A stretch of DNA of 16,091 bases from Cloacibacterium sp964530915 (GTDB lineage: Bacteria; Bacteroidota; Bacteroidia; Flavobacteriales; Weeksellaceae), in the NCBI GenBank assembly GCA_964530915.1, contig CAZHCK010000057.1:1-16091 (forward strand), in the 5' to 3' direction. Numbering within the stretch: position 1 is the first letter of the stretch; each line of letters starts with the position of its first letter. Below, piece after piece: positions 13,793 to 16,091 of the stretch. The notes under the pieces are model-generated. The model was not told the DNA's origin and searched no databases. It was given only the letters and a program-made list of their open reading frames with translations. Both the position numbers and the translations under genes were made by a program.

Positions 13793-15364
13793 ATGACACT
13801 AACCGCTATTATTATCGGTGCTGTTTGCTTGATTTTAGGATTAGTTGTAGGAACATTGTTCGCAAAAAGTTCACTCAACTCTAAAGCTAAATTCATAGTA
13901 AAAGACGCTAAAAAAAGCGCCGAAAACATTATAGAAAACGCGAATGTAAAGGCTGAAGCTATTAAAAAAGAAAAAGAAGCTCAAGCAAAAGTAAAATTCT
14001 TAGAACTCAAATCTCAGCATGACGAAAACATTAACAGTCGTGAGAAAAAAATGCAGGAGGCTGAGAAAAGAATTAGAGACAAAGAACAAAAACTAAATGA
14101 CGAACTTTCTAAAACAGGAAAACTAGAAAAAGATTTAGAAAGACAGAAGGCAGAGTACGATAAAAAACACGAAATCGTACAGAAAAAACAACAAGAATTA
14201 GACGTAGCGATTGCTCAAAAAGTAGAAATGTTAGAAAAAATTTCTAACTATTCGGCAGAAGAAGCAAAAGCAGAACTCGTAGAGTCTATGAAAGCTGAAG
14301 CGAAAACCAAAGCTCAGGCTCACGTACAATCTATCATGGAAGAAGCGCAATTAAACGCTAAAAATGAAGCGAAAAAAATTGTGATTCAAACCATTCAGAG
14401 AATTGGTACAGAACAAGCAATTGAAAACTCAGTTTCTGTATTTAATATAGAATCTGATGAGGTAAAAGGTAGAATCATCGGTAGAGAAGGTAGAAACATC
14501 AGGGCTTTAGAAGCAGCAACAGGTGTAGAAATCATCGTAGACGATACTCCAGAAGCAATTTTGCTTTCTTGTTTTGATCCAGTAAGAAGAGAAGTGGCTA
14601 GATTATCACTTCACAGATTGGTAACAGATGGTAGAATTCACCCAGCGAGAATAGAAGAAGTAGTAGAAAAAACGCGTAAACAAATTGAAGAAGAAATCAT
14701 AGAAGTAGGTAAAAGAACCATCATTGATTTAGGAATTCACGGTTTACATCCAGAGTTGGTTAAAATAGTAGGTAGAATGAAATTCCGTTCTTCTTATGGT
14801 CAAAACTTATTACAGCACTCTAGAGAAGTGGCAAACATTGCTGCAACCATGGCTGCTGAATTAGGCTTAAACGTAAAATTAGCGAAAAGAGCTGGTTTAT
14901 TACACGATATTGGTAAAGTTCCAGAGCAAGAATCAGAACTTCCTCACGCACTTTTAGGAATGCAGTGGGCTGAGAAATTTGGAGAAAATCCAGAAGTGGT
15001 AAATGCCATCGGAGCACACCATGATGAGGTAGAAATGACCTCTTTATTATCACCAATTATTCAAGTAGCCGATGCGATTTCTGGAGCAAGACCAGGAGCA
15101 AGAAGACAAGTTTTAGAATCTTATATCCAAAGATTAAAAGATTTAGAAGCTGCTGCTTTAAGCTTTGATGGGGTGTCTAGTGCATTTGCTATTCAAGCAG
15201 GTAGAGAATTGAGAGTGATGGTAGAATCTGCTAAAGTAACAGACGAAGTGGCTCATCAACTATCGTATGACATTTCTGAGAAAATTCAGAATGAGTTAAC
15301 TTATCCAGGTCAGGTAAAAGTTACGGTAATCAGAGAAACAAGAGCGGTAAATATCGCAAGATAA
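13793..15364 (+). CDS. rny: ribonuclease Y
   Basis: RNase Y is a membrane-bound endoribonuclease that starts mRNA turnover. The 523-residue protein has the full family layout: one N-terminal membrane helix (about residues 4-24), a long charged coiled coil (about 30-200), a KH RNA-binding domain with the GxxG loop in 'GRIIGREGRN' (226-235), and an HD domain. The HD domain has the metal and catalytic residues H342, H371-D372 (LLHDIGK), the AHHDE segment (409-412) and D427 in 'QVADAISG'. The length matches homologues. It begins about 40 bases after the T-tract of the 6S-like RNA. I see no clear TAnnTTTG promoter there, so it may rely partly on read-through from the zapA promoter. A strong bidirectional terminator follows. 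Confidence 0.95.
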   Translation: MTLTAIIIGAVCLILGLVVGTLFAKSSLNSKAKFIVKDAKKSAENIIENANVKAEAIKKEKEAQAKVKFLELKSQHDENINSREKKMQEAEKRIRDKEQKLNDELSKTGKLEKDLERQKAEYDKKHEIVQKKQQELDVAIAQKVEMLEKISNYSAEEAKAELVESMKAEAKTKAQAHVQSIMEEAQLNAKNEAKKIVIQTIQRIGTEQAIENSVSVFNIESDEVKGRIIGREGRNIRALEAATGVEIIVDDTPEAILLSCFDPVRREVARLSLHRLVTDGRIHPARIEEVVEKTRKQIEEEIIEVGKRTIIDLGIHGLHPELVKIVGRMKFRSSYGQNLLQHSREVANIAATMAAELGLNVKLAKRAGLLHDIGKVPEQESELPHALLGMQWAEKFGENPEVVNAIGAHHDEVEMTSLLSPIIQVADAISGARPGARRQVLESYIQRLKDLEAAALSFDGVSSAFAIQAGRELRVMVESAKVTDEVAHQLSYDISEKIQNELTYPGQVKVTVIRETRAVNIAR

Positions 15365-15385
15365 TTTATTGCCTAACATAACAAT

Positions 15386-15420
15386 AAAAACTCCTTTCAA
15401 TTTTTTGAAAGGAGTTTTTT
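15386..15420. terminator. bidirectional terminator between rny and the thioesterase gene
   Basis: AAAAACTCCTTTCAA (15386-15400) and TTGAAAGGAGTTTTT (15405-15419) form a perfect 15-bp stem with a four-base T loop, and the A/T ends serve as T-tracts on both strands. It ends rny transcription and that of the convergent gene, whose stop is at 15423. Confidence 0.9.
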
Positions 15421-15422
15421 TA

Positions 15423-15887
15423 TTACAAAAACGGTTTCATTTCGTCTTCGATTTGTTTTCTGAGATCCATCAATTTGATGGCGTATTGTTCCATTTGTTT
15501 TTCCTGTTCAGTTTCGGGGATGAATTTGGGAACTTCTATGGTGTTTCCTTCGTCATCTACTGCCACAAAAACGATGATGCAGTGCGTTTTTTTCTCAAAT
15601 TCTTTGCGTTTTATATTTCTAGAAAATACATTAATGGCAATGTGCATGCTGCTTTTGCCGGTGTAAATTACTTCGGCTTCTACTTTTACAATGTGGCCAA
15701 TTTTGATAGGCGAAAAGAACCTGATTCCACCTACATAAACCGTGACACAATAGCTAGAACTCCAAGAACTTGCGCAGGCATAACCAGCTTGGTCTATCCA
15801 TTTCATTACGCTTCCACCGTGTACATTTCCGCCATAATTTACATCTCCTGGCTCAGAAATAAACTGAAAAATAGTCTTGTTGCTCAT
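15423..15887 (-). CDS. acyl-CoA thioesterase, hotdog fold (YciA/BFIT type)
   Basis: The probable reaction is hydrolysis of acyl-CoA to free acid and CoA in the cytosol. The 154-residue protein shows the hotdog signature 'GGNVHGGSVMKWIDQAG' (about 19-35), with D32 as the likely catalytic acid and the HGG turn at the start of the hot-dog helix. This is followed by 'GGIRFFSPIKIGHIVKVEAE' (about 53-72), typical of the group, and a charged C-terminal helix. I chose ATG at 15887; the longer reading begins at TTG 15917, a poorer start. The substrate chain length cannot be read from sequence. The gene converges with rny across a shared terminator and is divergent from the ArsC-family gene. Confidence 0.9.
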   Translation of the reverse strand: MSNKTIFQFISEPGDVNYGGNVHGGSVMKWIDQAGYACASSWSSSYCVTVYVGGIRFFSPIKIGHIVKVEAEVIYTGKSSMHIAINVFSRNIKRKEFEKKTHCIIVFVAVDDEGNTIEVPKFIPETEQEKQMEQYAIKLMDLRKQIEDEMKPFL

Positions 15888-15925
15888 TTGCTCTAAAATT
15901 TGAATAAAGATATTCAATAATTTTT

Positions 15926-15933
15926 GAAATATA
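15926..15933 (-). promoter_or_regulatory. possible promoter -7 element for the thioesterase gene
   Basis: On the minus strand this reads TATATTTC, one mismatch from TAnnTTTG. It would give a leader of about 30 bases before ATG 15887. It is the best candidate in the divergent intergenic region but weak. Confidence 0.35.
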
Positions 15934-15944
15934 GAGATTAATCT

Positions 15945-15952
15945 TATTTTTG
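15945..15952 (+). promoter_or_regulatory. promoter -7 element for the ArsC-family gene
   Basis: TATTTTTG matches TAnnTTTG exactly. The ATG at 15957 begins only five bases after it, so the message would be leaderless or nearly so. Confidence 0.55.
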
Positions 15953-15956
15953 AAAG

Positions 15957-16091
15957 ATGAAAAAAGTATATTTTTTAAAGACTTGCAGCACTTGCAAAAG
16001 AATCATGTCTGAATTCGACTTAACGGATTTTGAACAAAGAGAAATCAAGTCAAAAGCTGTATCTGAAGAAGAATTGCAAGAAATGTATGCC
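15957..16091 (+). CDS. ArsC/Spx-family thioredoxin-fold protein (partial, cut by window end)
   Basis: The first 45 residues begin MKKVYFLKTCSTCKRIM. A short beta strand followed by C10-S-T-C13 is the thioredoxin-like active-site loop of the ArsC/YffB/Spx family. The stretch 'REIKSKAVSEEELQEMYA' is the region after the first helix in that family. Members include arsenate reductases and regulators such as Spx; without the C-terminal half and its arginine pattern the exact role cannot be assigned. It is transcribed divergently from the thioesterase gene, and the -7 element at 15945-15952 lies directly before the ATG. Confidence 0.8.
   Translation, partial: MKKVYFLKTCSTCKRIMSEFDLTDFEQREIKSKAVSEEELQEMYA

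Noticed and set aside
15369..15896. A 175-codon plus-strand open frame opposite the thioesterase gene
   Set aside because: The minus-strand product has clear hotdog motifs; the plus-strand product is Phe-rich, low in complexity, and reads through the terminator stem.
15888..15917. 10-residue extension of the thioesterase from a TTG codon
   Set aside because: A TTG start is less likely than ATG at 15887, and the hotdog domain begins just after the latter.
1..16091. tRNA, rRNA, CRISPR array, transposase or phage genes
   Set aside because: I looked for conserved arms, regular repeats and typical protein motifs and saw none.

Overview
The window looks like a chromosomal segment of a flavobacterium (Bacteroidota, probably Weeksellaceae such as Chryseobacterium or Cloacibacterium; genus not provable here). 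The DNA is AT-rich. Promoters match the Bacteroidota -7 element TAnnTTTG rather than a classical -10, and Shine-Dalgarno sequences are weak or absent. Lineage markers are a PorT/SprT-like type IX secretion protein beside ubiE/menG and a 6S-type RNA between zapA and rny.

Left part (1-3652): a probable end of an upstream gene, a translationally coupled SRPBCC protein and DUF2867-type SDR pair on the plus strand, and a convergent complete secreted gamma-glutamyltransferase whose stop codon abuts the SDR stop with no gap.

The accessory island (3660 to about 6200) is the most interesting part. On the minus strand lie the two ends of a Sau3AI-like C-M-R restriction-modification operon. An XRE regulator with a 21-bp palindromic operator overlaps an N-terminal fragment of a C5-cytosine methyltransferase (cut just after motif VI). 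About 1.2 kb further on is the C-terminal fragment of a Sau3AI/MutH-family endonuclease, ending 7 bp before ggt. The missing middle is replaced by plus-strand DNA: a controller-like XRE gene with two inverted-repeat operators and an apparently leaderless GTG start, coupled to a 156-residue protein with a PD...ExK nuclease-like motif. A small convergent gene of unknown function follows. This looks like a second, compact C-R pair that has replaced the core of a first R-M system. No intact methyltransferase lies in the window, which raises the question of how the host is protected.

Middle part (6409-11267): an SDR-type L-threonine 3-dehydrogenase with its own promoter, then a strong terminator; a polysaccharide-deacetylase-like protein that has lost its metal-binding residues; a convergent membrane-anchored metallophosphoesterase; a ketoacyl-ACP synthase III-like thiolase-fold enzyme with its own terminator; and a divergent membrane-anchored protein of unknown function.

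Right part (11326-16091): core genes. ubiE/menG (menaquinone synthesis) and porT form one unit ending in a terminator. A new promoter drives a small coiled-coil protein, zapA (cell division), the 6S-like RNA and rny (RNase Y). A bidirectional terminator separates rny from a convergent hotdog acyl-CoA thioesterase. The window ends inside an ArsC-family thioredoxin-fold gene with an apparently leaderless start. No tRNA, rRNA, CRISPR array or transposase was seen, and no gene-free stretch exceeds 300 bases.
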